Positions 55,552 through 64,000 of a stretch of 64,000 nucleotides of DNA are shown piece by piece (the first letter of the stretch is position 1; the number at the start of each line of letters is the position of its first letter). Origin of the DNA: Streptomyces katrae (GTDB lineage Bacteria > Actinomycetota > Actinomycetes > Streptomycetales > Streptomycetaceae); contig NZ_JNZY01000044.1 in assembly GCF_000717655.1 (NCBI RefSeq), forward strand, positions 1 through 64,000, given 5' to 3'. The translations under genes and the position numbers were made by a program. The notes beneath the pieces are model-generated. The model was not told the DNA's origin and did not search any database. It saw only the letters and a list, made by a program, of their open reading frames with translations.

Positions 55552-56187
55552 TTACGCCTCGTAGGGGCGGGCCGGCCAGGGGGTCTGGGGCGGGCGGAGG
55601 GCGTCCAGGCCGCCCGGGGCGGCGAGCGCGGCGGACAGGGCCAGGGCCCCCGTCACCAGGCCGGGGTTGCCCAGCCGGCCCGACAGGATCCCCTGCACCA
55701 GATCCGCCAGCGGGACGCGGGCGATCTCCATGTCCGCCTCCTCCTCCGAGACCTGGTGCCGCTCCCCCTCCGCCTCGGAGAGGCCCCGCGCCAGGAAGAT
55801 CCGGATCGCCTCGTCCGACCCGCCGGGGGACGCGAAGAAGTCCGCGAGCACCCGCCAGTCCTCCGCCTTGACGTGGGCCTCCTCGTACAGCTCCCGCTGG
55901 GCCGCGTGCAGCGGGTTCTCACCGGGTACGTCGAGCAGCCCGGCCGGGAGCTCCCACAGCTTGTGCCGTACGGGGTGCCGGTACTGGCGCAGGACCAGTA
56001 CGCCGCCCTCGTCGTCCAGTGCCAGCACGCACACCGATCCGGGGTGCACCTGGTAGTCCCGGCGCACCACCGACCCGTCCGGCATGCTCACCTGCTCCGA
56101 GCGGACCGACGTCTTCGCGCCCTCGAACGGGGTCCGTGAGGCGATGACCTGCCACGTCTCCCCGTTGTCCGCGATATCCATGGCCAT
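55552..56187 (-). CDS. Nudix hydrolase, ADP-ribose pyrophosphatase type
   Basis: 211 residues. Nudix region WELPAGLLDVPGENPLHAAQ continuing RELYEEAHVKAEDW: the box is present with one extra residue before the first Glu and His for the usual Gly (EEAHV). DFFASPGGSDEAIRIFLARG downstream fits the ADP-ribose pyrophosphatase subgroup. Hydrolyses ADP-ribose to AMP and ribose 5-phosphate if the assignment holds. It follows pyrG after a strong terminator. With the NAD operon at 42-45.7 kb the window has two ADP-ribose-related loci. Confidence 0.9.
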   Translation of the reverse strand: MAMDIADNGETWQVIASRTPFEGAKTSVRSEQVSMPDGSVVRRDYQVHPGSVCVLALDDEGGVLVLRQYRHPVRHKLWELPAGLLDVPGENPLHAAQRELYEEAHVKAEDWRVLADFFASPGGSDEAIRIFLARGLSEAEGERHQVSEEEADMEIARVPLADLVQGILSGRLGNPGLVTGALALSAALAAPGGLDALRPPQTPWPARPYEA

Positions 56188-56217
56188 GATCCGTACCCCG
56201 TGCCTTTCCGAAAACGC

Positions 56218-56250
56218 GACAGCCGGGGCAAGAGCCTTGCCCCGGCTGTC
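56218..56250 (-). terminator. Intrinsic terminator after pyrG
   Basis: Perfect 15-bp stem GACAGCCGGGGCAAG / CTTGCCCCGGCTGTC around AGC, followed on the minus strand by GCGTTTTCGG. It lies 20 nt after the pyrG stop and before the Nudix gene. Confidence 0.92.
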
Positions 56251-56270
56251 TACGTTATGCGGTCAGGCCG

Positions 56271-57908
<1,638 letters not shown>

Positions 57909-58434
57909 GGCTGTGCTGTTTCGAAAAGCAGCGGGCGGCGTCGCCAAGAGGGGGCTCCCGTGGTCGCGAAGTGAAGGTGCGTCCGGCGCCGGCCACCATC
58001 GAACCGGAGGCTCTCAGGGGGCGCCGAAGCTGCGGTTTCGGGGCTCCTGATTCGCACAGGCAGACCACCGGTCCACGGGGTACCAGCCTATCAGCGCCCG
58101 GGCCCGTCCGCCTCCGGCCACGCGCCGCTACGGGTGCTCGACCGAGCGCCACCGCCCGGCCCGCGGCGGGTCACACCGCCGTTCGCGCTGGTCACCCGTC
58201 GGGTCACCCGTTTGGTCGAGTCACATTGCCCCCCGGCTTCAGGAGATCACTAGGGTGCCGTCATATCCTGCTCGGATATCGCTTCACATCGCCGCCGAGC
58301 AGTCCGGCAGACGGCGTAACCCGGCCGCATCCGGAATCATGAGCTCAGTGCGGGGATCCACACCCACGGGACCGCGCAACCGCGCAATGCAAGCGCCCTT
58401 CGGGGCGGACGTGGACGTTCGACTGGAGATCTAC
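57909..58434. other. Divergent region between pyrG and GH15 gene
   Basis: 526 bp. Contains a GC-rich inverted-repeat stretch near 58015-58045 (CCGAAGC/GTTTCGG) on the pyrG side and the GH15 promoter with palindrome near 58.25 kb. No coding gene seen, although the GH15 frame stays open upstream to 58255. Confidence 0.5.
58251..58279 (+). promoter_or_regulatory. GH15 promoter -10 with overlapping palindrome
   Basis: TAGGGT (58251-58256) as -10, followed by ATATCC-TGCTC-GGATAT (58263-58279), a perfect 6-bp palindrome placed at the expected transcription start. This suggests a repressor site. It would leave a leader of about 170 nt. Confidence 0.4.
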
Positions 58435-60240
58435 GTGTCCGGGCGCATCGAGGATTACGCACTGATCGGCGACATGCAGACCGCCGCACTGGTCTGCCGG
58501 GACGGCTCGGTGGACTGGCTGTGTCTGCCACGTTTCGACTCCCATGCCGTCTTCGCGGGCCTTCTCGGCACCGAGGACCACGGCTTCTGGCGGATCGGCC
58601 CGGCGTTCCCGGGGGGCGCCGCGGCCCCTGCCGCGACGCGCCGCCGCTACCAGGGCGATTCCCTGATCCTGGAATCGGAGTGGGACACGCCGCGCGGCAC
58701 GGTCCGCGTGATCGACTTCATGCCGCCCCGCGAGGACCACGCACCGCAGCTGGTGCGCATCGTGGAGGGCGTCAGCGGGCGCGTCCCGATGCACTCGGCG
58801 CTGCGCATGCGGTTCAGCTACGGCCGGGTCGTGCCCTGGGTGCACAAGGTGGACGGGCGCACCGTCGCCGTCGCCGGCCCGGACTCGGTCTGGCTGGACA
58901 CCGACGCGCAGACGTACGGCAAGGACCTGACGACGTACTCCGACTTCACCGTGGGACCCGGCGACCGGAAGGCCTTCTGCATCAGCTGGCAGCCCTCGCA
59001 CAAGGGCGCCCCGGAGACCCCCGACGCGCAGGAGGCCCTGGCGACGACCGCCGCGTTCTGGCGCGAGTGGGTCGACCACTGCACGTACCACGGCCCCTAC
59101 CGCGAGGCCGTCATCCGCTCCCTGATCACCCTCAAGGCGCTCACGTACGGCCCCACCGGCGGCATCGTCGCCGCGCCCACCACCTCCCTCCCGGAGGAGA
59201 TCGGCGGTGTCCGCAACTGGGACTACCGCTACACGTGGCTGCGCGACGCCGCCATCACCCTCTCCTCACTGCTGCGCACCGGGTACCGCGAGGAGGCCCA
59301 GGCCTGGCGCGAGTGGCTGCTGCGCGCGGTCGCCGGCGACCCGGAGAACCTGCAGATCATGTACGGGATCGCGGGCGAGCGGGAACTCGGCGAGACCGAG
59401 CTGGACTGGCTGCCCGGGTACGAGAACTCCCGCCCGGTCCGGGTCGGCAACGGCGCCGCGCACCAGCTCCAGCTGGACGTGTACGGCGAGGTCACCGAGG
59501 CGCTGCACCTGGGGCACATGACGGGCCTGGCGCGCAACGACTACGCCTCGGTGCTCCAGTTGAAGCTGATCCGCTACCTGGAGGCCCACTGGGACCAGCC
59601 GGACGAGGGCATCTGGGAGGTGCGCGGCCCGCGCCGCCACTTCGTGCACTCGAAGGTGATGGCCTGGGTGGCCGTGGACCGCACGATCAAGCTGATCGAG
59701 AGCGGGGACGCGGACGGCCCGCTGGAGCGGTGGCGCGAACTGCGCGACGAGATCCACGAGGACGTGTGCGAGAAGGGCTATGACAAGGAGCGCAACACCT
59801 TCACCCAGTCGTACGGGTCGAAGGAACTGGACGCCTCCCTGCTGCTGATCCCGCAGATGGGCTTCCTGCCGCCGGACGACAAGCGGGTCATCGGCACCAT
59901 CGAGGCGATCCAGCGCGAACTGTCCACGCCCGACGGGTTCATCCTGCGCTACCCGACGACCGGCGAGGAGGCCGGCGTGGACGGGCTCGAGGGCGACGAG
60001 GGGGCCTTCCTGGCGTGCTCGTTCTGGATGGCGGACGACCTGGCGATGATCGGCCGCGTCGACGAGGCCCGCCAGCTCTTCGAGCGGCTGCTGGCGCTCC
60101 GCAACGACCTGGGGCTGCTGGCGGAGGAGTGGGACCCGAGGCTCCAGCGCCAGGTCGGCAACTTCCCGCAGGCGTTCAGCCACGTCCCCCTGATCGACAC
60201 GGCCCTCCGCCTGACGGCGAGCGGCGCGTACGGGGGCTGA
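58435..60240 (+). CDS. Glycoside hydrolase family 15 (glucoamylase/trehalase-like)
   Basis: 601 residues from the GTG at 58435 (GGAG 6 nt upstream), giving the family start SGRIEDYALIGDMQTAALV; ATGs at 58339 and 58387 would lengthen it. N-terminal beta-sandwich, then the (alpha/alpha)6 barrel with GGVRNWDYRYTWLRDAAITL. Catalytic regions: ELDWLPGYENSRPVRVGNGA with the acid Glu nearby, and the base Glu in LAEEWDPRLQRQVGNFPQAF. No signal peptide: an intracellular glucan, maltose or trehalose hydrolase. Confidence 0.93.
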   Translation: MSGRIEDYALIGDMQTAALVCRDGSVDWLCLPRFDSHAVFAGLLGTEDHGFWRIGPAFPGGAAAPAATRRRYQGDSLILESEWDTPRGTVRVIDFMPPREDHAPQLVRIVEGVSGRVPMHSALRMRFSYGRVVPWVHKVDGRTVAVAGPDSVWLDTDAQTYGKDLTTYSDFTVGPGDRKAFCISWQPSHKGAPETPDAQEALATTAAFWREWVDHCTYHGPYREAVIRSLITLKALTYGPTGGIVAAPTTSLPEEIGGVRNWDYRYTWLRDAAITLSSLLRTGYREEAQAWREWLLRAVAGDPENLQIMYGIAGERELGETELDWLPGYENSRPVRVGNGAAHQLQLDVYGEVTEALHLGHMTGLARNDYASVLQLKLIRYLEAHWDQPDEGIWEVRGPRRHFVHSKVMAWVAVDRTIKLIESGDADGPLERWRELRDEIHEDVCEKGYDKERNTFTQSYGSKELDASLLLIPQMGFLPPDDKRVIGTIEAIQRELSTPDGFILRYPTTGEEAGVDGLEGDEGAFLACSFWMADDLAMIGRVDEARQLFERLLALRNDLGLLAEEWDPRLQRQVGNFPQAFSHVPLIDTALRLTASGAYGG

Positions 60241-60394
60241 CGCGGGGCAGGTGCGCAGAATGCGGAAGCGTCAGGATTCCTGACCCGCCCGGCAACCGCG
60301 CCGCACGGCTGCGCCCCGCTCCGGCGCGCCCGGCAGCCTGCCCCCGCCTACGCTGGATAGGTCCTATGCCCCCTCCGGAAGGAGGGCCTCAGCC

Positions 60395-61774
60395 ATGGCT
60401 CCCCACTCCAAGGCCGGCCAGGCCCTGGCCGCGCTCCGCGAGGATCTGGCCGGTGAGGTCCTCGCCCCGGACGATCCCGGGTACGACGAGGCCCGGACGG
60501 TCTTCAACGCGATGATCGACCGCAGGCCGGCCGTGATGGCCCGCTGCGAGAGCGAGGCGGACGTCGTCACCACCGTCCGTTTCGCCCGTGAGCTGGACCT
60601 GCCCGTCGCGGTGCACGGCGGCGGCCACAGCGTCGCCGGGATGTCCCTCAACGACGGCGGTGTGGTCGTCGACATGCGCCGGATGCAGGAGGTCACCGTC
60701 CATCCCGCGGCGAAGGCCGTACGCGTCGGGGGCGGCGCGGTGATGAGCGTGCTGGACCGCGCCTGCCAGCCCTACGGGCTCGCCACCACCGGCGGCCGGG
60801 TCTCCACCACCGGAGCCACCGGTTTCGTCCTCGGCGGCGGCTCGGGCTGGCTGGACCGGAAGTTCGGGCTGGCCGTCGACAACCTGCTCGGCGTGGACCT
60901 CGTCACCGCCGACGGCAGCACCCTGACGGCGACCGCCGAGGACAACCCCGAGCTGTTCTGGGCCCTGCACGGCGGCGGCGGGAACTTCGGTGTCGCGACG
61001 TCGATCACGCTGCGCCTGCACGAGCTGCCGGAGTTCGCGATCTGCATGCTGCTGTACCCGCCCGAGGCCGGGCCCGAGGTGCTGCGCACCTACCGGGACG
61101 TGGTCGAGAACGGCCCCGACGAGGCGGGCGGCGGCATGATCTACCTGACCGCCCCGCCGGAGCCCTTCGTACCGCAACACCTCGTCGGAACCGTGATGGC
61201 GGGCGCGCTGCTCACGTACGCGGGCGGCGAGGAGGCCCTGCGCAAGCTGGCGGAACCGCTCCTCGCGCTGCCGCACGAGGTGGAGGTGCTCACCGCCCTC
61301 CCCTACGCGGACTTCCAGTGCATGCTGGACGACCCGCCGGGCCTGCGGAACTACTGGTCCGCGGAGTACCTGAGCGGCCTGCCGGACGAGCTCGTCAGCG
61401 TCTTCTGCGCCCTGGGCGACGTGATGCCGTCGGGCGGCACCCAGCACGCGATCTTCCCGCTGGGCGGGGCCATCGCGGAGGGGCCCCCGGAGTTCCCCGT
61501 TCCGTACCGCGACTCGCCCTGGGCCGTCCACCCCTTCGGGATCTGGGAGGACCCCGCCGACGACGACCGCTGCCGGCAGTGGGTGCGTGACGTACGCAGC
61601 CACGTGGAGCGGTGGAGCACCGGCGCGGTCTACCTCAACTTCACCGGCGACGAGGGATCCGAGCGCGTGGTGGCGGGTCTCGGCGCGGGGAATCTGGCCA
61701 GGCTGGGCGCGGTGAAGCGGGCGTACGACCCGGACAACGTCTTCCGCTTCAACCACAACATCAAGCCGGCCTGA
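60395..61774 (+). CDS. FAD-linked oxidase, BBE-like (His-flavinylated)
   Basis: 459 residues, ATG after AAGGAGG. PCMH-type FAD domain: PVAVHGGGHSVAGMSLNDGG with the His for covalent 8-alpha flavin linkage, RVGGGAVMSVLDRACQPYG, then GGRVSTTGATGFVLGGGSGW, where the Cys of bicovalent enzymes is absent. The C-terminal berberine-bridge domain ends AYDPDNVFRFNHNIKPA. It oxidises a sugar or small alcohol or metabolite; the substrate is unknown. A small perfect palindrome, ATAGGTCCTAT, lies at 60357-60367 just upstream. Confidence 0.93.
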   Translation: MAPHSKAGQALAALREDLAGEVLAPDDPGYDEARTVFNAMIDRRPAVMARCESEADVVTTVRFARELDLPVAVHGGGHSVAGMSLNDGGVVVDMRRMQEVTVHPAAKAVRVGGGAVMSVLDRACQPYGLATTGGRVSTTGATGFVLGGGSGWLDRKFGLAVDNLLGVDLVTADGSTLTATAEDNPELFWALHGGGGNFGVATSITLRLHELPEFAICMLLYPPEAGPEVLRTYRDVVENGPDEAGGGMIYLTAPPEPFVPQHLVGTVMAGALLTYAGGEEALRKLAEPLLALPHEVEVLTALPYADFQCMLDDPPGLRNYWSAEYLSGLPDELVSVFCALGDVMPSGGTQHAIFPLGGAIAEGPPEFPVPYRDSPWAVHPFGIWEDPADDDRCRQWVRDVRSHVERWSTGAVYLNFTGDEGSERVVAGLGAGNLARLGAVKRAYDPDNVFRFNHNIKPA

Positions 61775-61782
61775 CCCCCTGG

Positions 61783-61788
61783 TAGCGT
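61783..61788 (+). promoter_or_regulatory. -10 box for leaderless PucR-family mRNA
   Basis: TAGCGT, 8 nt before the ATG at 61797 with no RBS between. It lies only 8 nt after the stop of the FAD oxidase, so the regulator has its own start despite the short gap. Confidence 0.5.
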
Positions 61789-61796
61789 CCCGCGAC

Positions 61797-63422
61797 ATGG
61801 ACAACCAGGGCGGGATCACCGTTCAGCGGGCACTGGAGCTGCCCGGGCTGCGCAGCGGGCTGCCGGAGGTGGTGGCCTGCGCCGACCGCCTCGGCCGGAC
61901 CGTCCGCTGGGTGCACGCGGGCGAGGTGCCGAACATCGCGTCCCTGCTCAAGGGCGGGGAGCTGCTGCTGACCACGGGGCTGGGCCTCGGTACCCGGCCC
62001 GCGGAGCAGCGTGCCTTCGTACGCCGCCTCGCGGACCGGGGGATCGCCGCGCTGGTGGTCGAACTGGGCCCGCGCTTCGCCCGGCTCCCGGCGACGCTCG
62101 TCGAGACGGCGCGGGCCGCCGGGCTGCCGCTGGTCCAGCTGCACCGCGAGGTGCCGTTCGTGGCGGTGACGGAGGAGATCCACACCGAGATCGTCAACCA
62201 CCACTACGCCCTGCTCCAGCGGGCCGAGGAGGTCCACCGGCGCTGCACGGAGGCCCTGCTCAGTGGCGGCGGCATCCCCCAAGTCCTGCACATCCTGGCC
62301 GACTTCACCGGGAATCCGGTGTTCCTGGAGACCCCCGACGGCCAACTCCTGTACGCGGCGGGCCCGGTCTCCGGGGAGGCCGCGGCGGACCCGCTCCAGG
62401 TGTGGGAGGGCCTGCGGGGGCAGCGCGAGGCGGAGCCCTCGGCGAACGCGGTGCTGATCGACGTCCCCGGCGGCGGCCACGGCACGGGCTCGGTCCGCGC
62501 GAAGGTGGTCCTGCTCGGCGTCTCGGCGCCGCTGCTGCCCGTCCACCGGATGGCGGCGGAACGGACGGCGGGGGTACTGGCCGTGGTCCTGATGCAGGCC
62601 CGCCAGGAGGAGGAACTGGCGGCCCGCGGCCGCGGGGACTTCCTGACGGACCTGGCGGAGGGCCGCATCTCGGCGCAGGACGCCCCGGCGCAGGCGCGCG
62701 TACTGGGCTTCAAGCCGGGGTCGGGCCCGCTCCTGCCGGTGGTCATGCGCTTGTCGTCGTCCCTGGGCCCGTCGGGCAACTGGGCGGTCCTGGCGAGGGC
62801 GGTCCTGGAGGAACTTTCGTCAGTCGGCGTCCCGGTCCTCCTGGGAGTCCGCCCGGTGGAGGGCCGCGTCCCCCTCCTGGTCTCCCTCCGCTCCGAATCG
62901 GAACGCACCACGGTGGCGGACCGGGTGGCCGCCGCGCTCCGGGCGGGGATGGAACGGGCCGGCCTGGACCGCGCGGCGGCCCCGCCGGCGGTGGTCGTGG
63001 GCGTGGCGGGCGGCTGGGCCGCGGCCTCGTCGGGCCTGCGCCACGCCGCTGAAACGGCAACGGCGGCCCACGGCCTGCCGGCCCGCCCCTGGTACGACGC
63101 GCGCCGCCTGGACATCGACCTGCTCCTCTGGCGGCTGCGTGAACACCCCGACCTGGCGGCGTTCGTGGACCGCGCCATCGGCGCGCTCCGCGTCCACGAC
63201 GCGACGTCCCGCCCCCCGCTCCTCCCGACCCTGGAGACGTACCTGGCCCACGCGGGCCGCAAGGCGGAGACGGCGCGCGAGCTGCACCTCAACCGCCAGA
63301 CCCTGTACAACCGCCTGGCCCGCATCTCGGAGCTCCTGGGCACGGACCTGGACGACCCGGAGACGGTCCTCTCCCTGAGCCTGGCCCTCCGCGCCCGCCG
63401 CCACGTTCCTTCCCCTTCGTAA
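61797..63422 (+). CDS. PucR-family transcriptional regulator
   Basis: 541 residues. N-terminal PucR domain (ITVQRALELPGLRSGLPEVV, WVHAGEVPNIASLLKGGELL), a GGDEF-like/GAF middle part, and a C-terminal HTH (TLETYLAHAGRKAETARELH, LNRQTLYNRLARISELLG). The family controls purine, amino-acid and amine catabolism. Only 22 nt separate it from the FAD oxidase, so that gene is a plausible target. Confidence 0.95.
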   Translation: MDNQGGITVQRALELPGLRSGLPEVVACADRLGRTVRWVHAGEVPNIASLLKGGELLLTTGLGLGTRPAEQRAFVRRLADRGIAALVVELGPRFARLPATLVETARAAGLPLVQLHREVPFVAVTEEIHTEIVNHHYALLQRAEEVHRRCTEALLSGGGIPQVLHILADFTGNPVFLETPDGQLLYAAGPVSGEAAADPLQVWEGLRGQREAEPSANAVLIDVPGGGHGTGSVRAKVVLLGVSAPLLPVHRMAAERTAGVLAVVLMQARQEEELAARGRGDFLTDLAEGRISAQDAPAQARVLGFKPGSGPLLPVVMRLSSSLGPSGNWAVLARAVLEELSSVGVPVLLGVRPVEGRVPLLVSLRSESERTTVADRVAAALRAGMERAGLDRAAAPPAVVVGVAGGWAAASSGLRHAAETATAAHGLPARPWYDARRLDIDLLLWRLREHPDLAAFVDRAIGALRVHDATSRPPLLPTLETYLAHAGRKAETARELHLNRQTLYNRLARISELLGTDLDDPETVLSLSLALRARRHVPSPS

Positions 63423-63729
63423 CGCCCTCCTCGCACCGCCCGGCCCCGGTGGGCCACCCCTTCGACGCGCCGCTCGCTCGGCTCGACGGGGGCGGCTGCC
63501 CGGCTTCGCCCCGCTGCGCCGAACTCCGTCCGGCCGGCCGTCTGGGGCCGGGTGCGGGGGGCGGGGCCTGCGGGGCGTGTCCCCTACCCGCCCTTCCACG
63601 TTCCCGGGGGTTCCGCCCCGGGCCCGGCAACCCGGCGCCCGCCGGCGCTCGGGACACGGGCCGCGGCGCCGGCCCCGGGCAGCGCCCGCCGGCGCTTGAG
63701 GCGCGGCTGGGCGAGGGGCCGGCCGAGTT
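63423..63729. other. Convergent 307-bp region with repeat element
   Basis: Between the PucR gene and the glycosyltransferase end. Filled mostly by copy 3 of the dispersed repeat and a second GCCCGCCGGCGCTTGAGGCG block. No gene. Confidence 0.6.
63570..63700 (+). repeat. Dispersed Streptomyces intergenic repeat, copy 3
   Basis: Shares 21 identical bases (63579-63599, beginning GTCCCCTACCCGCCCTTCCA) with copy 2, then GGTTCCGCCCCGGGCCCGG and a GCCGGCGCTTGAGGCGCGGC block. Confidence 0.75.
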
Positions 63730-64000
63730 CTACTTGCGGCGGTCCATCAACTCGTCGTACACCGACAGGATCTGGGCCACCGTGTCGTCCTCCGACGGCC
63801 ACGTCGCCGCCTGGGTGCGGCCCGCCGCCGACAGGGCCGCCCTGCGGTCCGGGTCCGACAGGAGGTCCACCACCGCCGAGGCCAGTGCGGCCGCGTCCCC
63901 GTACGGGACCAGTACCCCCGCGTCCCCGACCAGCTCCGGCACGCCGCCGACCGCCGTCGCGACCAGCGGTACGCCCACCCGCAGTGCCTCCTGTGCCAGC
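63730..64000 (-). CDS. Glycosyltransferase, C-terminal part (cut by window edge)
   Basis: About 90 residues visible; the frame continues beyond 64000. LAQEALRVGVPLVATAVGG, VPELVGDAGVLVPYGDAAAL and ASAVVDLLSDPDRRAALSAA are typical of the C-terminal Rossmann domain of GT4-type transferases, with the E-X7-E-like nucleotide-sugar site expected just upstream. Acceptor and donor cannot be told. Confidence 0.85.
   Translation of the reverse strand, partial: LAQEALRVGVPLVATAVGGVPELVGDAGVLVPYGDAAALASAVVDLLSDPDRRAALSAAGRTQAATWPSEDDTVAQILSVYDELMDRRK

Overview
The window is a stretch of a Streptomyces (or very close relative) chromosome. The DNA is very GC-rich with strong third-position GC bias, GTG and TTG starts are common, several genes look leaderless, and the content is typical of the genus: a SepF paralogue, a streptogrisin-type protease, an Rpf/LysM protein, a PucR regulator, DnaE2 with an inactive Y-family partner, and the core set parA/scpA/scpB/pseudouridine synthase and tyrA/cmk/plsC/der/ald/pyrG. 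I count 46 protein genes, the last one running off the right edge. I see no rRNA or tRNA genes, no CRISPR array and no intact insertion sequence.

Layout. 0.2-3.5 kb: a wall-sorted AA10 polysaccharide monooxygenase, a secreted lipase and an acyl-CoA dehydrogenase-like protein. 3.6-8.1 kb: a mutagenic repair pair, dnaE2 and an ImuB-like Y-family protein that lacks the catalytic acids, overlapping by ATGA and preceded by a LexA-like box. 8.4-23.9 kb: mixed housekeeping and accessory genes (hydrolase, SGPB-like protease, DUF1684, a Cys-rich DUF5685 membrane protein, sepF paralogue, glutaryl-CoA dehydrogenase, 14-helix MFS pump, PIG-V mannosyltransferase, PAP2 phosphatase, WYL regulator, Rpf/LysM protein, two hypotheticals). 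24-28.1 kb: tyrA-cmk-plsC-der on the minus strand. 28.2-29.9 kb: a DUF952-like gene carrying a perfect (CGGCTG)16 tract, a Rieske lipoprotein and a nucleotidyltransferase.

30-42.1 kb is the main accessory island. It holds two very large divergent secreted proteins. One is a 1561-residue FG-GAP protein ending in a six-bladed Trp-rich propeller. The other is a 2246-residue RHS polymorphic toxin with a HINT domain and a small His-rich C-terminal toxin, followed 1 nt later by a probable immunity gene. The toxin tip and immunity gene are clearly lower in GC than their surroundings.

42.2-45.75 kb is a fully overlapping minus-strand operon for NAD/ADP-ribose metabolism: pnuC, nadR, nrtR (Nudix plus winged helix) and an ADP-ribosylglycohydrolase. 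A near-perfect 23-bp palindrome precedes pnuC and is probably the NrtR operator. 45.8-58 kb: pseudouridine synthase with an RGG-rich tail, scpB, scpA, a small ParA partner, parA, ald, an ATPase/TPR protein, a second Nudix hydrolase and pyrG, all on the minus strand. 58.4-64 kb: a GH15 enzyme, a His-linked FAD oxidoreductase, a PucR regulator and the 3' end of a glycosyltransferase.

The order parA-scpA-scpB-pseudouridine synthase and tyrA-cmk-plsC-der belongs to one conserved actinobacterial block. Here the NAD operon and the RHS island sit inside it. Convergent gene ends are marked by unusually long perfect hairpins, including a 29-bp stem that contains the stop codons of both flanking genes. 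Three copies of a common Streptomyces intergenic repeat are present.
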